A stretch of DNA of 64,000 bases from Eledone cirrhosa (lineage: Eukaryota > Mollusca > Cephalopoda > Octopoda > Eledonidae), in contig OZ024740.1 of NCBI GenBank assembly GCA_964016885.1, positions 206,952,469-207,016,468 of the forward strand, in the 5' to 3' direction. Under the pieces are notes generated by a model. It did not search any database. It was not told the DNA's origin and was given only the letters and a program-made list of their open reading frames with translations. Shown piece by piece: positions 32,216-44,451 of the stretch. A program made the position numbers and the translations under genes. Each line of letters opens with the position of its first letter. The first letter of the stretch is position 1.

Positions 32216-32543
32216 ACTGTATGATAACCACTCCCTCGTGAATATATCATCGAACAGACAAGGGGCGGATGGAGGCTCCATAAGCCATAGTGTAGGCAAC
32301 CCGTCTAGGAGAGCTACCACTCCAAATAAATTGGTGCGGGGTAGAGAAGTCCAGTAAGACAACTTCCCCAGTGCTGGTGGCACGAATAAAAGCACCCAGT
32401 CCATGCCGTAAAATGGAGGGGTGGATAGGGCCCCTGAGTCCAGTAAGACAACTTCTCTAGTGCTGGTGGCACAAATAAAAGCACCCTGTCTATGCTGTAA
32501 AGTGGTGCTGGTGTTAGGAAGGGCATCCAACCAGTATATATAC
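32216..32543 (+). mobile_element. RTE-type LINE 3' UTR segment
   Basis: Carries units such as agtccagtaagacaacttcc and ggtgttaggaagggcatcca typical of the 3' UTR of the window's LINEs. The same segment occurs inverted at 45121-45360. Confidence 0.65.
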
Positions 32544-32584
32544 TACTGCCAAAAACTGTGAGCACAATGAGTGAGATTTGCAAC

Positions 32585-32795
32585 AACTGCGTAAACAGCA
32601 ATAACACTAACCAGTGGGGTGACTGGTGCGGCCATGTGCGAGAACCCCCCCGATCATCATCAAGCAATCGCACAACAACAACTGCATAAACAGCAATAAC
32701 ACTAACCATGTTATGGCTGCACATGGTAGTGAGGTGGCTGGTGCGCCATATGTGAGAGCCCCACGACCGTCATCAAGCAATCGCACAACAGGAAA
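32585..32795 (+). repeat. Two tandem monomers upstream of the LINE endonuclease
   Basis: The segment aaacagcaataacactaacc ... catcaagcaatcgcacaaca occurs twice (about 32591-32671 and 32690-32790). It directly precedes the endonuclease frame and may be the LINE's 5' UTR or promoter monomers. Confidence 0.65.
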
Positions 32796-32807
32796 AAGAA
32801 TGGGACG

Positions 32808-35800
32808 TTGCATCTCAGAGTTGCCACACTTAATGTTGGCACTCTAACAGGTAGATCTGGTGAGATAGTGGAGATGCTGGAGAAAAGGCATGTGGATGTG
32901 TGCTGTGTGCAAGAGGTGAGATGGAGAGGTGCCTCTGAAAGACTAATCGCAGGCAAACATCTTAGTTATAAGCTTTTCTGGGTGGGTAATGATGATGGGT
33001 TTGGTGGGGTAGGCATATTACTGGCTGAGAGATGGATCAATAAGACAATAGAGGTAGTTAGAGTTAGTAATAGAATAATTAAGCTTATATTAGTTGTAGG
33101 CAAGAGACTACTGACAATCATCTCTGCCTATGCTCCCCAGGCACGCCTAGGTAAAGAAGAGAAAGACTGCTTTTACGAGCAACTTTTACAAAGAGTCTCA
33201 ATGACAGAGGACAGAGACATCGTTATGCTAGCAGGGAACTTCAATGGTCATGTTGGACAGTTCTAGGATAGATACACTGGGATACATGGTGGGCAGGGTT
33301 ACGGCTCAAGAAGTGAAGGAGTGAGGCTTCTTGAATTTTGTGATGCAAGTGCACTAACCATTTGCTACACTAACTTCCAGAAGCCTACCAACCACCTAAT
33401 AACCTATAAATCAGGCGAGCACATAAGCCAGATTGACTTCCTGCTAGTTAGACAGCGAGACAGACAGATGGTGTCAAATACTAAGGCATACCCCGGGGAA
33501 GAATGTACCCCACAGCATAGGTTAGTTGTTAGTGACATCTCAGTAAGCAAGAGAAAGAATGAGACATACAGGAAGGTGTGGAAAAGAAAGGTCTAGAAGC
33601 TAAAAGACCTTTCATTAAAATATAAATTTAGCAAAGCCCATCAAGATGTGTATGATGAAAAAGATGATTTAGAGTTGTATGACATAGATGATAACTGGAA
33701 TTTCTTGCGTGACAACTTAGTGCAGGCTACTGAAGAAACTTGTAGCTGTGGCAGAGCTTCAACCAGACAGAGAGTGACCTGGTGGTGGAACAACATGGTA
33801 GATAGGGCCATTAGAGACAAAAGACTGGCATGTAAGGCTTGGGAAAATGGTGGGAGTAGAGAAGGATACACAGCCGCTAAGAGAGAAGCTAGACATCAGG
33901 TGTACTTAGTACGCAGGGAGGCTGAGAGTAGGAGGTTTGCCAATGTTCTGCAATGGGAAGATCAAAGACGTGTAGTGTTCCGCATTGCAAGGCAGTGTGT
34001 CAGTGCAAATCCAGATGTTGTTGGAGATAAGTGTGTCCGGAATGATGCTGGTGTACTTAGTGTCATGAATGATCAAAAGAAGGAGGCCTGGAAATGTCAT
34101 TATGAGAGACTGATGAATGTGGAGAACGAATGGGAGAGAGAGAAATTAACCTCAGTAGACCCGACAGAGGGAACAGCTATTGAGATTGACGAATATAGGG
34201 TACAAGAGGCAATTAAGGAAATGAAGAATGGTAAGGCTGCTGGACCGTCGGGGATAGATGCTGAAGGCATCAGGTGAAGTAGGCACTAAACTGGTTGCAC
34301 GCATCATCAATCAAGCTATATATAGTGGTGTCATACCCAAAGACTGTGCAGCAGTATTCTCATAAATTGCTACAAAGGTAAAGGGATGCTCTGGAGAGGA
34401 GCAATTATAGGGGCATAAAGTTGATGGATCAGGTTATGAAAGTGGCAGAGAGAATATTAGCGCAACTGATTAGAGAAAGGGTCAAATTAGATGAGATGCA
34501 GTATGGTTTTGTGCCTCGGAAAAGTACAACAGATGCCCTCTTCTTAGTGAGGCAACTACAAGAGAGGTTCTTTGAGAAGAATAAGCCACTATACTTAGCT
34601 TTTGTTGACCTAGAGAAGTCCCTAAGGAAACTAGGTGTAGCGGAATGGCTTGTGAGGACAGTGCAAGCTATGTACAGGGATGCTGTCAGTAAAGTGAGAG
34701 TAGCAATGGAGTTTAGTGAGGAATTCCAGATACAAGTAGGTGTACATCAGAGTTCGGTCCTCAGCCCGTTTTTGTTCATTATAGTCGTCCAAGACATAAC
34801 AGAGGAGTTTAAGACTGAATGCCCATGGGAACTTCTCTATGCTGATGATCTGGTTCTTATAGCAGAATCAGTAGAGGAGCTAGATAATAAATTCTGGTTA
34901 TGGAAACAACAGTTGGAATCAAGAGGATTGAGAGTGAACATAGCTAAGACAAAAGCGTTGATCAGTAGAAGAGAGGACAATACTCTGATTCCATCAGGGA
35001 AATGGCCATGTTCGATATGTAGGAAAGGAACTCGCATAAACTCCATAAAATGTACGCAATGCAGTTTGGGTACACAAGAGATGTAGTGGGATAGCAGGCA
35101 AACTAACAGGTAGGGAAAATTACGTATGCAGTAGATGTACAGGGAAAGTTGGAAGTAGTAATCCCAGTGATAGACACATTTTTCCAATGCAGGTGGGTTC
35201 TATAGAAGTGGTTGATAGCTTCCGGTACCTAGGTGATCAGATTTGCATGGGAGGGGGTGTTCCGAGGCCATAGTATCTAGAATAAGGACGGGTTGGAAGA
35301 AGTTTAGGGAGCTGCTTCCTCTGTTGACAAAAAAGCGTTTCTCCCTGCATACAAAAGGACGGTTATATAATGCTTGTGTGAGATGCACGATGCTGCATGG
35401 TAGTGAGACATGGGCAGCAACTGCAGAGGATATGCGACGGCTGGAGAGAAATGAAGCAAGCATGCTCCGTTAGATGTGCAATGTCAATGTGCGTGAACGA
35501 CCAAGCATAGACGAGTTGAGAAAGAAACTGGGATAAGAAGGATAAGTTGTGGTGTGCAGGAGAGAAGACTGAGATGGTATGGATATGTGATGCGCATGGA
35601 GGATGACCGCTGGGTAAAGAAGTGCCAAAAAATCCCAGTAGAAGGAAGACGCAGTAGAGGTAGACCACGAAAAATATGGGCGGAGGTGGTGAGAGCAGAC
35701 CTCAGATTGCTGAAACTCATGGAGGAGATGACGAAGGACCATGACAAGTGGAGAGATGCTGTGCTGAATAGGACCTGTCCCACCCTTGCAGGCAGGAAAA

Positions 35801-35811
35801 AGCGAACGTAA
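32808..35811 (+). pseudogene. LINE endonuclease-reverse transcriptase (dead)
   Basis: AP-endonuclease: RVATLNVGTLTGRSGEIVEM, VDVCCVQEVRWRG (the catalytic E), IISAYAPQA, IVMLAGNFNGHVG (D-to-N at the usual GDFN), stop TAG at 33264-33266, then EHISQIDFLLVR and a C-terminal CTPQHRLVVSDI segment. The linker region 33648-34277 ends EMKNGKAAGPSGIDAEGIR (RT motif 0/1). The RT palm at 34421-35086 has YLAFVDLEKS, GVHQSSVLSPFLF and LLYADDLVLIAES (Y-A-D-D). Then a degenerate Cys finger WPCSICRK, and a C-terminal RRLRWYGYVMRMEDDRWVKK with GRRSRGRPRKIWAEVV, ending at TAA 35809. The core of RT motif A is deleted just after DLEKS. Confidence 0.9.
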
Positions 35812-35832
35812 AATGATGATGATGATGATGAT

Positions 35833-35934
35833 ATATGTGTGTGTGTCTGTGTGTGTGACATTATGTTGCAGTAACATGCATGTGTGAAGTACCTCGTGGT
35901 ATTGTGAGATCGTCAACCTATTAGTATATATATG
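35833..35934. other. TG-rich spacer
   Basis: Short (TG)n and unique sequence after the LINE end. Confidence 0.5.
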
Positions 35935-36130
35935 TTGGGTCACTCTTGAGTGCTACTGGTAACAGGTAACCCAGTACAACCTGTCGCATGGTCGGGTCGT
36001 TGGTGACTAAACCGGCAACCCCACCAAGTTTACTTGGTGAGGAGGGTGATTTTGGACACCCTGCAGGACAAAAAACAAAACCTGACAAAGAGCAGGAGAA
36101 CTCATAAGAGTCAATGGCCATCCAAAAATG
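35935..36130. repeat. Unclassified interspersed repeat, copy 1
   Basis: ggtaacccagtacaacctgt, tggtgactaaaccggcaacc, tggtgaggagggt and the end gagtcaatggccatcc match copy 2 at 54178-54510 in order and orientation. No terminal repeats or coding recognised. May be a SINE or MITE fragment. Confidence 0.65.
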
Positions 36131-37262
<1,132 letters not shown>

Positions 37263-37955
37263 ATTAGCAGTAGCATGCACAATAGCACCACCTTAGAAAC
37301 TAATCGCAGCACCAATAGTGTGACCGACGACAAGGTTACAAACCATAGCAACTATAACAACGGCTGTAGAAGATGCTATAACACGAGAAATAGAAATAGC
37401 ACTACTTCGCATGAATATAACTATAATAGCGCCAATGACAATAATGGCAGCTATGGTGATGCTAATAATAGTAATAGGATTAACACCAACCCGCACCACC
37501 TTAGAGGTGACAACAAAAAACATTGCAATTGTCGTAACCCTATCAACTGTCCACTCTGAGGCTACTGCTTGACTAGAAATGTTATCTATAGATGCACAGT
37601 TACAAGTTTTAATAGTGTTAAGTCATACATAGGAGCTACTTCTGGGGAGTTCAAGACTAGATTTCAAGCGCATCTCAACTCTTTTAGGAATAGAAAACTT
37701 AGATACTCTACATCTCTTGCTAATTATATTACCCAATTAGCTGACTCCAACATTAGCTCCACCACCCAATGGGAAATTGTGAACCAAGCAACACCTTATA
37801 ATTTAAAAAAAAGCTGCCAGCTCTGCCTAATGGAACTGTATTATATAGTGCAAGCACCCCAGGAACTCATAAATAGTCAGGCTGAAACTGTCATCAATTG
37901 CAGCCACGGACTACAACAATCATTCTACAGATGGACCCCAGCAACTGAATAACCA
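37263..37955 (+). pseudogene. Penelope-like element, GIY-YIG endonuclease region
   Basis: One reading frame with a single TGA at 37557-37559. An Asn/Ser-rich linker ends in the zinc-binding CNCRNPINCPL motif. After the stop come GYCLTRNVIYRCTV, SYIGATSGEFKTRF, HLNSFRNRKLRYSTSLANYI, then WEIVNQATPYN, CQLCLMELYYI and LINSQAETVINCSH. This is the C-terminal GIY-YIG nuclease of Penelope-like elements: C-x-C...C-P-L, then (V)IY / YIG, catalytic R, K-x-x-x-S-x-x-L-x-x-Y and C-x-L-C-x-x-E-x-x-x-I. The reverse transcriptase is missing, so the copy is 5'-truncated and dead. Confidence 0.88.
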
Positions 37956-38577
37956 CTATAATACCTGAGGCTTGCAACATCGCACCCCGGCCTGACCTAC
38001 CGGCTGATTTACCGTTATACGTGGAATAACACTATCGCCTACTCACTGTTTTCCCACCAGGAAGCTGCACAGCACATATTCAATCAGGCCTACCCCGCTA
38101 TATTCTTCCTCTTGGCCGGACCGAGTTTAAGTAATCTTATGAACCTGCTGCCTAAACCTGAATAACTTCTTAGATGAATTGATCATATGAACATACAACT
38201 TCGATCCAAATTGACATTATTTTTCTAGGCCTTCAAATTCGCACCCAACGTGCCCCCTTGCATTAGGTATGCCTGTGTGCAGTGTTTAACGACTTTACCA
38301 ATAGTCTATCATATTCACACCTAAACATGGCATCATTTATACTGAGTTGACAAACCCCGCATATGTTAATTCTTCTTTTTTTTTTTTTTCTAGAGCTGGT
38401 ACTGGTCATAAATTATGCAATAAATGTTATACGGGCACCGGTAATTACCTCCCTTAGCAAATTATACTCCTTTCGCCATATTTATACCCATAACATCTAA
38501 AATTAGTATGCATGGCGATGTGAAATTATTATTATACCCTCTCAGGGTCTGTAATTAAAGACTTTGCTTTTAATATC
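37956..38577 (+). other. Putative Penelope 3' UTR
   Basis: Follows the GIY-YIG stop at 37950-37952. Contains a T-run at 38373-38390. Otherwise unrecognised. Confidence 0.4.
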
Positions 38578-38630
38578 TGCCTCCGATGAGCCCCCCTGGG
38601 CGAAACACGTGTAAGAGCTATATCAAGATA
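38578..38630 (+). ncRNA. Hammerhead-ribozyme-like motif in the Penelope 3' region
   Basis: CCGATGA at 38583-38589 is followed by the stem gccc/gggc with a short loop, then CGAAA at 38601-38605, the self-complementary acacgtgt (38605-38612) and GTA as the putative cleavage triplet (38611-38613). This is the order of a hammerhead core: C-U-G-A-U-G-A, stem II, G-A-A-A, stem III, N-U-H. The core's second base is C instead of U. Stem III is palindromic, as in dimeric hammerheads. Penelope-like elements are known to carry such ribozymes. Stem I is not well supported. Confidence 0.45.
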
Positions 38631-38639
38631 TGTTTTAAC

Positions 38640-38670
38640 GGCTTGTAACTCTTTCATTCACTCATTCTTT

Positions 38671-38708
<38 letters not shown>

Positions 38709-39628
38709 CTTAGGTTAGTAGGAGTTAGGTATTATATACCCGTGTCCCATTAAGGTATTGGCAGCATAATAATTAGCTCTATGCTTTGGAGCAGAGCCGT
38801 ATATATGAAAAAGAACACAAGAGCGTCTACAACATCAAAAGATTTTTATTGGCTAACAATGTTTCTTCCTTACGTAACCGTAGGATTCATCAGAGCTATA
38901 AAAGGGGTTTGATTGGTGTTATGGACTCTACCAACCAAACACCCAAGAACAAAGAGTAAAGAGAGTAAAGAGCAAAAGTAGGGGACGATAAGTCTAATTT
39001 TGGTGCGGGAGGGTGGGGTGTTGGTCCTTGTTTACTAGCTGCGGTCATATTCATTCCCGGGGGTCGGGTGGTTAGCTGAACCATAGATGGGGTGGCGTGG
39101 ATAGTATGGTGCAGAGGGTGCGCAGAGGCTACACAAACACAAAGGGCGTAGAATACATATATACATATAGCGGAGGAGAAGGTACATGAGGTAATTAGAA
39201 ATGGAAAAAGAGTAATAATAATAATCTATAATTAATAGTGTATAATAAGGCATGGGGAAGATTACACTATAATAAGGTATAAAGGTAAGAATAAGGTAAA
39301 ATATAAAGGAGGATAAAAGTGGAAATAATAATAAAGATAAAAAATATATAGAGAATATATAAGGAAATATAAGCGAATATTTGGAGGGGAAAACACAATG
39401 TAAAAAAACCGATTTTTTTTCAAACAATAATAAAAAATAATAAAAATATAATAATTATGGGGGGAGAAAACAGGATAGAGAAATATGATCAAGTGTGATT
39501 CGTTGAGAGAATATAGGATGATAACAGTTGTGTCCAGTTTATACATCTTAATAATAAATAATAAACAATATGTGTATCAGAGTTGCAGAACCTTCAATTC
39601 ACTTACGGGTTCAAGCCACGTGGCATGG
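38640..39628. other. Intronic DNA, unrecognised
   Basis: (TA)n at 38675-38704. A segment at about 38830-38910 (agatttttattggctaacaa, ggattcatcagagct) may belong to the terminal repeat of a Penelope element. Region 39170-39560 is A/T-rich. Minus-strand frames there are low-complexity. Confidence 0.45.
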
Positions 39629-39684
39629 TCCATTGTTTATCTGTGCGGTCATGTGCGCACATGACCGCACAGATAAACAATGGA
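39629..39684. repeat. Perfect 56-bp palindrome without a loop
   Basis: The half 39629-39656 (tccattgtttatctgtgcgg then tcatgtgc) is the exact reverse complement of 39657-39684. It sits at the 5' junction of a LINE fragment. Confidence 0.93.
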
Positions 39685-39689
39685 TCGTG

Positions 39690-40412
39690 TATATAATCAA
39701 ATGCTGTGTGCAGGAGAGAAGACTGCAGTTGTATGGTCATGTGACGCACATGAAGGATGACAGCTATTTAAAAAATTGCAGTGCGTTAGAGGCTGTACGA
39801 TGCCCCAAAAGAGGAAGACCCAGGAAGACGTAGGATGAAACAATAAAGGTGGACCTGGCTCAGCTGAATCTCCCAAAGGGGATGTTACAGGACTGAGACT
39901 TCTGGCATTACAATGTATGACAAAAGACCCGTATTTACAACTAAACCCAGGATTTGGCTCATAACGGTGCCATCCATGTAAACATGATCGACGGAGGCCC
40001 ACCCAGTAACATGGTTCCTATTATGTGTAGAGCTTGGCATGGCCAACTGGTCCAACCTCCCTTATAAACTATTGTTCTGCAGTGAGCAGGGTACAGCGTG
40101 GTCAACTAGCCTGTCTTTACTCATAACGGTCCATCCAGTTCTACACTGAAAGTGTGGTTGTAGCTCCCAAACTTTGGTTTCGCTGTGAAAAGGGTTGGGC
40201 GCAGCCAACTGGCCTGTCCCTCATAATGGTGCCATCAATTTCCACGCAGTAAATGTGGTTGGTGTTAGGAAGGGCATTCAGCTGTAAAAATCCTGACCAA
40301 ATTTAGAGTTTTATCTGAGCAAGGCATGGTGCAGCCAATCTGGCCAGACTTGTCTCATGACATGGACGACCCGTCTAACCCATGCAATCATGGAAAATGG
40401 ACATTAAACAGT
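39690..40412 (+). mobile_element. RTE-type LINE, 5'-truncated
   Basis: Short coding remnant (CCVQERRLQLYGHVTHMKDD, then CPKRGRPRKT) and a 3' UTR with repeated gcgcagccaactggcctgtc-like units, ending in cattaaacagtgatg. The next LINE begins without a spacer. Confidence 0.8.
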
Positions 40413-41251
40413 GATGTAGAAACAGTAGACAGCCTTTGTTACCTAGGTAACTGAATTAACAGTGGAGGTAGGTGTTTGGAAAGTACAGTAACCAGGGTAA
40501 GAACGGGGTGGAAGAAGTTCAGGGAGCCACTGCTAGCTGCAAAAGGCTTTTCCCTCAAAATGAAAGGCAGACTGTATCATGTGTGCATACGAACAACAAT
40601 GCTACATGATAGTGAGACCTGGGTGTTGTGCGTAGAAGTCTTGCGCAGATTAGAAAGAAACGAAGCTTGCGTGATCCAATGGATGTGTTATATATGCAAA
40701 CGACAAAGCATAAACGAATTGAGAGAGATACTGAGCATAAGAGGAGTCAAATGCTGTGTGCAGGACGGGAGGTTGCGTTGGTATAGACATGGATGCGTAT
40801 GAAAGATGACAGCTGCATAAAAAGGTACAGAGCACTAGAAGTCGATGGAAGCCGTGGAGTAGGGAGACCCAAGAAAACCTGGGATGAGGTGATAAAAGCT
40901 GACCTTACCCAATTGCACCTCTCAAAGGCGATGACACACAACCGTGACCTGTGGCATCACGCAGTAATACAGAAGACCCGACTTCCCATGAGTACAAGCT
41001 GAAGCTCAAGCATATGGACAATATGACCCCCACTGCAAAGTGGTCGTGGAGGTGCCACGGCAAAAAAGCACCCAGCATTCACTGTAAATGAGGTTGGTGT
41101 TAGGAAGGGCATCCAGCTGTAGAAATCATGCCAGAATCAGTTCCAGTATGAGCAAGACAAGGTCAGCCAATAGGACACTGCCCACAACAGGACAACCCGT
41201 CTAACCCATGCTAGTGTGGAAGAACGGACGTAAAACGGTGATGATGATGAT
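40413..41251 (+). mobile_element. RTE-type LINE, 5'-truncated
   Basis: Coding piece TGWKKFREPLLAAKGFSLKM, GRLYHVCIRTTMLHDSETW, then a frameshift, then KRYRALEVDGSRGVGRPKKT. The 3' UTR has aagtggtcgtggaggtgcca, ggttggtgttaggaagggca and a terminal gatgatgatgat. This 3' UTR is the closest match to the tails of the SINEs at 44450 and 53627. Confidence 0.85.
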
Positions 41252-41746
41252 ATTTATATATATATATACACAACACACACATATCCAAGTTCTACACAAC
41301 TTACAAAGAAGCCAGCATCTAAATTGTTGGTGTCTGTACTAAAAAAACTCCTGAAAATAGACTACTGTAGAAATTATAAAACAGCTTGGTATTTTTATAT
41401 TAATTCTAGTTATTAAATTGTTTCACAATTTTAAGGACATAACTTCACTGCTGTTTTAGATAATGGTGAATTACCAGAACATGGACAACCTTGATCTTGA
41501 CATATTTCATATTTTATCAATGCAATTGCATATTGTTCAGATTTAAACAAATATTAATAATTTTCTTATAAATGAAACTTTTCTTGGTACAAATCCTGTT
41601 CATATATCTTTGTTAATAAATTGTCAAAATTCTGATTTAAGTGATTGTTTTCTTACAATGACTGAACTCAGTTGGTATAGGATGATCTTTCTATTATAGT
41701 CAATTGCACAGATCATAAATTACGTCTCTCTTTTTTTTCTCTCAAT

Positions 41747-41797
<51 letters not shown>

Positions 41798-41857
41798 TAA
41801 GAATATAGAATATAGATATTAATATAAGAATATAGATATAAGAATATAGATAAAGAA
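41252..41857. other. Intronic DNA with (TA)n
   Basis: (TA)n at about 41755-41792 and short repeats of atatagatataagaatatag to 41850. Otherwise unrecognised A/T-rich sequence. Confidence 0.55.
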
Positions 41858-42935
41858 TATAGATTTTATATGTGGCCGGTGCTCTGGTGCAATAAGTAGC
41901 AGCAAATGCTCACAGAATACTAGCTCATTCCATTGCCCAGATGGTTCTATAGAAATAGTGGATACCTTCCGTTACCTGGGTGACAAAATCAGCAGTGGTG
42001 GAGGGTGCTCCGAAAGTACTGTAGCTAGAGTCAGAACGGGATGGAAAAAGTTCAGAGAGCTTATACCACTATTGGCCGCTAAGGGTTTCTCTCTAAAAAT
42101 GAAGGGCAGGCTGTATGATGCCTGCATACGAACAGCGATGTTACATGGCAGTGAGACATGGGCCTTGTGTGCAGAGGATCTATGCAGACTGGAGAGGAAC
42201 GAAGCTTGCATGCTCCGTTGGATGTGTAATAGTAATATACGCGAACGGCAAAGCATAAATGAACTAAGTGAGAAATTAGGTATAAGAGGGATCAGATGCT
42301 GTTTACTTGAGAGAAGACTACGTTGGTATGGTCACGTGATGCGCATGAAAGACGACAGCTGTATAAAAAAGTACAGGGCAATCAAAATAGACGGTAGCTA
42401 CGGAGTAGGCAGACCCAGAAAAACCTGGGATGACTTGATAAATTCCGACCTCACACACTTACACCTCTCCAAGACAATGTCACTGGACCGAGATCTTTGG
42501 CGCTACACAGTAATACAGAAAACCTGCCTTGCCTAAGTACAAAGCGAAACCTACAGTCAGTAGGCACCTCTTAATCAAAGATACACACACCCTCCCACTA
42601 CCCTAACTACCCCACCCCCACCAACATCACTCCTTTCTCTGTATAGTTATGTTGGTACCACAACATCCAGTCCTAAATAAATGAGGTTGTGTAGGTGTCA
42701 TGACAAAAAAACACGGTCCCCCTCTGTAATGTGGCCGTGTAGGTAACACAGTAAAAACCTCCCAGTCCACACTGTAAACGTGGTTGGTGTTAGGAAGGGC
42801 ATCTAGCCGTAGAAAACCTGCCAGACAATCCCATACAAGCAAGACGACCAATCTTGTCTCAAGTGGGATAATTCCCGTCTAAACCCATGCTAGCATGGAA
42901 GATAGACGTTAAACAATGATGATGATGATGATGAT
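41858..42935 (+). mobile_element. RTE-type LINE, 5'-truncated, long intact C-terminal frame
   Basis: Open from about 41866 to the stop at 42534-42536. It starts in the second half of the Cys finger (FICGRCSGAISS), then SIEIVDTFRYLGDKISSGGG, TGWKKFRELIPLLAAKGFSL, RLYDACIRTAMLHGSETWAL, ERRLRWYGHVMRMKDDSCIK and VGRPRKTWDDL. The 3' UTR ends in gatgatgatgatgatga. The undamaged frame implies a young insertion. Confidence 0.88.
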
Positions 42936-43074
42936 ACTTGCCGAATTACTCGTGCCTTGCTGCATTTCACACATTTTTTTTTGTAAGAAAATGATGAATG
43001 ATTTTAAATCAGTGATATAATTTATGGAGAAAAAATAAAGGGAAAATGTTAAAAAAGTAGAGGCATTAAGTAAT
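42936..43074. other. Short intronic spacer
   Basis: Nothing recognised. Confidence 0.5.
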
Positions 43075-43261
43075 AATTGTTTCTACTTTAGGCACAAGGC
43101 CAGCAATTACCCAGTGCATTACTGGTACTTTATTTTATCGACCCCGTAAGGATGAAAGGCAAAGTCAACCTTGGCGGAATTTGAACTCAACTGTAAAGGG
43201 ACGTAACTATGCTGGAAAGCATAGTGTCCGACCCTCTACCGATACTGCCAATCCACCACCC
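43075..43261 (-). mobile_element. SINE, near full length
   Basis: Complete tail, body and tRNA head, as in the 1281-1468 copy. Confidence 0.9.
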
Positions 43262-43933
43262 TCAAGTAATAATGTTTGTTGTCATAATTCTAGTGATGTT
43301 TTGCCATAGATAAAATGTCTAAATTAGCCAAATTTTACTATAAAAGAGAGGTGCTTATTTTGTTGATTTACATTTAATTAATAGAAAAACCCCGTGATAA
43401 TAGAGGTTCCAATACTCAAGTTATGGGATTCCAAAATGTTTACTATAGGGAGTTTAACCCCCATTAGGGTGTCTTAATATTATTGAAATTTGCTGTGAAT
43501 AGGCATCATATCTTGTCATTTACCTATGGTTTAAAATTCATATAAATCGAAAGGAAAACATTTTCAGCAGGGGGTTGTGCCCTTGGGAAACCCTTTGATT
43601 AAAATGAAATATACTTATCCAAGTATCTTGGGCAATGTAGTTTCAGAATATATATGGTTATGGGGGTCTATCTCCAAAACCATAGGAGGAGTTTGTGAAC
43701 AAACAAACAAACAGACAGACAGAAACTACAACTTTATATATATATAAACACAAGTGAACACACACACACACATATTTATATGTGTGTGTGTGTGACATGA
43801 TATTGTATACCATGCATGTGTGAAGCACCTTGTGGTGATGTGAGATTGTCAACCTATTAGTGTATATATCATCATCGTTTTAACATCCTCTTTCTCTGCT
43901 AACACGATGTATATGTATGTGTCTGTATATATA
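43262..43933. other. Intronic DNA, unrecognised
   Basis: A/T-rich sequence with a short (CA)n/(TG)n inverted pair at about 43758-43795. The stretch tatgttaacatcctctttct-like near 43880 may be a diverged LINE tail. Confidence 0.45.
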
Positions 43934-44309
43934 TCATCATCATCATCAACGTTTAACGTCCGTGTTCCATGCTTGCATGGGTTTGGACGGGGGTAGTCCC
44001 ACTTGAGGCAAGAGTGATTGTCTTGCTCGCATAGGACTGTCTGGCAGGTTTTCTGGCCACATTACAGCGTGGACTGTGTGTTTTTTTGTCGTGACACCTA
44101 CACGATCTCATTTGTTTCGGCCTGGATGGCGCGGCACCAACATAACTTTACATAGAACGGGGTGGTGTGGATGGGGTGGGGGTGGTGTGGATGGGGTGGG
44201 GGTGGTGGTGGTGGGACGGGGTGTATTTTGTTAGAGATGCCTACTGGCTGGAGTAGGTTTTACTATATATTTAGGTAAGGCGGGTCTTCTCTGTTACTGA
44301 GTACCGCCA
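43934..44309 (-). mobile_element. RTE-type LINE 3' end fragment
   Basis: Minus-strand 3' UTR with the terminal repeat at 43934-43948. Nearly identical to 63073-63515 but lacking a central segment, and truncated just inside the coding end. Confidence 0.85.
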
Positions 44310-44414
44310 TATATATATAAATGTTATTCATTCTGACGACTGAAGACAGATAAAAATATCTGTCTTCAAGAAACCACTGGTAAATGAAATAATCATCCTA
44401 TGTTGTTTATTACA

Positions 44415-44449
<35 letters not shown>
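44310..44449. other. Spacer with (TA)n and a short hairpin
   Basis: gaagacagataaaaatatct / gtcttc forms a small stem at about 44343-44368. (TA)n at 44419-44448. Confidence 0.6.

Positions 44450-44451
<2 letters not shown>

Larger units (their letters stand above)
32585..35832 (+). mobile_element. Nearly full-length RTE-type LINE
   Basis: The most complete LINE here: 5' monomers, endonuclease, RT, Cys finger, C-terminal domain, very short 3' end and terminal (GAT)n at 35815-35832. The simple-repeat 3' end and single-ORF layout with an N-terminal AP-like endonuclease fit the RTE clade. Multiple stops make it inactive. It lies in TMEM254 intron 2, same orientation as the host gene. Confidence 0.9.

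Noticed and set aside
35815..35832. (GAT)n tracts as independent microsatellites or CRISPR-like repeats.
   Set aside because: They recur at the 3' ends of RTE-type LINEs and related SINEs, so they are element ends. No CRISPR array exists in the window.
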